From assembly GCF_000482325.1 (NCBI RefSeq), contig NZ_KI535296.1, positions 262,854 to 326,853 on the forward strand: a stretch of 64,000 nt of DNA. The letters run 5' to 3'. The notes beneath the pieces were generated by a model. That model searched no databases and had not been told where the DNA came from. It saw only the letters and a list, made by a program, of their open reading frames with translations. Positions 62,946 to 64,000 of this stretch are shown here, in pieces. The position numbers and the translations under genes were made by a program. Position 1 is the first letter of the stretch. Every line of letters starts with the position of its first letter. The DNA comes from Bacillus sp. UNC438CL73TsuS30. GTDB taxonomy: Bacteria > Bacillota > Bacilli > Bacillales > Cytobacillaceae.

Positions 62946-63896
62946 GTGTCCGGAGAGAAAATTTATGATGTCATTATTGCGGGTGCCGGCCCAGCTGGTA
63001 TGACCGCTGCAGTATATACTTCACGTGCTAGCCTTTCAACACTTATGATTGAGCGCGGAATGCCGGGCGGGCAGATGGCCAATACGGAAGATGTTGAAAA
63101 TTACCCAGGATTTGAAAGTATTTTAGGCCCGGATTTATCCACCAAAATGTTTGAGCATGCTAAAAAGTTTGGTGCAGAATATGCCTATGGTGATATTAAA
63201 GAAATTGTGGACCATGGTGAATATAAAGTAGTGAATGCTGGATCAAAACAATATAAAGCCTATTCGGTCATTATTACGACTGGTGCTGAATATAAAAAGG
63301 TTGGCGCACCTGGAGAAAAGGAACTAGGCGGACGTGGTGTTTCTTATTGTGCAGTTTGTGATGGTGCTTTCTTTAAAAACAAAGAACTTGTTGTAATCGG
63401 CGGCGGTGACTCTGCTGTTGAAGAAGGTGTTTATTTAACAAGATTTGCATCAAAGGTAACGATTGTTCATCGCCGTGATCAGCTTCGCGCTCAAAAAATT
63501 CTTCAAGACCGAGCGTTTGCCAATGAGAAAGTGGACTTCATTTGGAATCACACCATCAAATCGATTAACGAAAAGGATGGCAAGGTTGGCAGTGTTACAT
63601 TGGTTTCTACGGTAGATGGTGAGGAGCAGGAATATAAGGCGGATGGTGTATTTATTTATGTCGGAATGCTGCCATTATCGAAACCATTTACAAACCTTGG
63701 GATTACGAATGAAAATGGCTACATTGAAACAAACGAACAAATGGAAACAAAAGTGCCTGGAATTTTCGCTGCTGGAGATATTCGCGAAAAAACATTGCGC
63801 CAAATCGTAACTGCTACAGGTGACGGCAGTATTGCCGCACAAGCTGCTCAGCATTATGTCGAGGAGCTAAAGGAAGAATTAAAACAAAAACAATAA
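62946..63896 (+). CDS. trxB: Thioredoxin reductase
   Basis: A 316-residue flavoprotein that reduces thioredoxin with NADPH. FAD-binding IIAGAGPAGMTAAVYTSRA, redox disulfide CAVC in VSYCAVCDGAFF, NADPH-binding VIGGGDSAVEEGVYL with HRRDQLRA, and the C-terminal FAD motif GIFAAGDIREK. GTG 62946 is chosen because AGGGAG precedes it by 8 bases and gives VSGEKIYDV as in the family; GTG 62937 is an alternative that overlaps the ribosome site. Confidence 0.97.
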   Translation: MSGEKIYDVIIAGAGPAGMTAAVYTSRASLSTLMIERGMPGGQMANTEDVENYPGFESILGPDLSTKMFEHAKKFGAEYAYGDIKEIVDHGEYKVVNAGSKQYKAYSVIITTGAEYKKVGAPGEKELGGRGVSYCAVCDGAFFKNKELVVIGGGDSAVEEGVYLTRFASKVTIVHRRDQLRAQKILQDRAFANEKVDFIWNHTIKSINEKDGKVGSVTLVSTVDGEEQEYKADGVFIYVGMLPLSKPFTNLGITNENGYIETNEQMETKVPGIFAAGDIREKTLRQIVTATGDGSIAAQAAQHYVEELKEELKQKQ

Positions 63897-64000
63897 AGAA
63901 AATGGAAAAAAGTAACTCTGTTTTAATTCTTCTGTAACAGTAGTGAAATATTGATGGGGTAAGATAGAGATAGTAATTGACCCCCTTTAAAAATATACCT

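Overview
The window is a chromosomal segment of a low-to-mid GC, endospore-forming Bacillaceae (Neobacillus/Mesobacillus-like is my guess; the genus is not secure). The evidence is the Bacillus-type gene order tagV-yvyE-degS-degU-degV-comF ... hpf ... secA-prfB-yvjA-cccB-ftsEX-ctpB-minJ ... csbA-uvrB-uvrA-yvlB-yvlD-hprK-lgt-ppaX-yvoF-hisZGD-hisBHAFI-yvcD-trxB, a sigma-B type promoter before hpf, a Bacillus LexA box before uvrB, TTG/GTG starts with strong purine-rich ribosome binding sites, and a spore-coat-like gene.

Layout: 1-8.2 kb carries wall-polymer ligase (partial), IMPACT protein, DegS/DegU, DegV, ComFA/ComFC (no comFB) and a CotF-like gene. 8.2-9 kb is hpf. 9-20.2 kb is an accessory block inserted between hpf and secA, neighbours in B. 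subtilis: a gamma-glutamyltransferase, a Uma2 nuclease-like gene and a six-gene minus-strand cluster with four multiheme c-type cytochromes (10, 12, 6 and 8 CXXCH motifs, 36 in total), a membrane-anchored TPR protein and a membrane-anchored NHL propeller. 20.2-33 kb returns to the core (secA, frameshifted prfB, a 0.75-kb hairpin minisatellite, yvjA, cccB, ftsEX, M23 hydrolase, ctpB, minJ). 33-43.8 kb is a second accessory block for metals: cadC-cadA (in-frame UGA at the first metal-binding Cys), a CDF zinc-type exporter, a two-component system, a Met/His-rich protein with a NosR/NapH-like Fe-S membrane protein, and copZ-copA. 43.9-64 kb is core: csbA, uvrBA, yvlB/yvlD, hprK-lgt-ppaX-yvoF, the histidine operon, yvcD and trxB.

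How it fits together: the cytochrome cluster encodes a complete-looking electron conduit (two NapC/NirT-type membrane quinol-side cytochromes, then two exported multiheme proteins) but no recognisable terminal reductase, so either an exported cytochrome passes electrons to an extracellular acceptor or is itself the reductase. The metal block would export Cd/Zn/Pb and Cu.

Non-coding structure is unusually rich. Five intergenic arrays (after degU, twice after degV, after csbA, and inside the his operon) are built of degenerate repeats with an exact 21-bp period and an ATAAA-like core always on the + strand. A separate 51-bp-period array of 15 palindromes lies after prfB. There is also a 21-bp-arm perfect palindrome after hisI, and an intrinsic terminator 17 bases before trxB. 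No tRNA, rRNA, insertion sequence or CRISPR array was seen.
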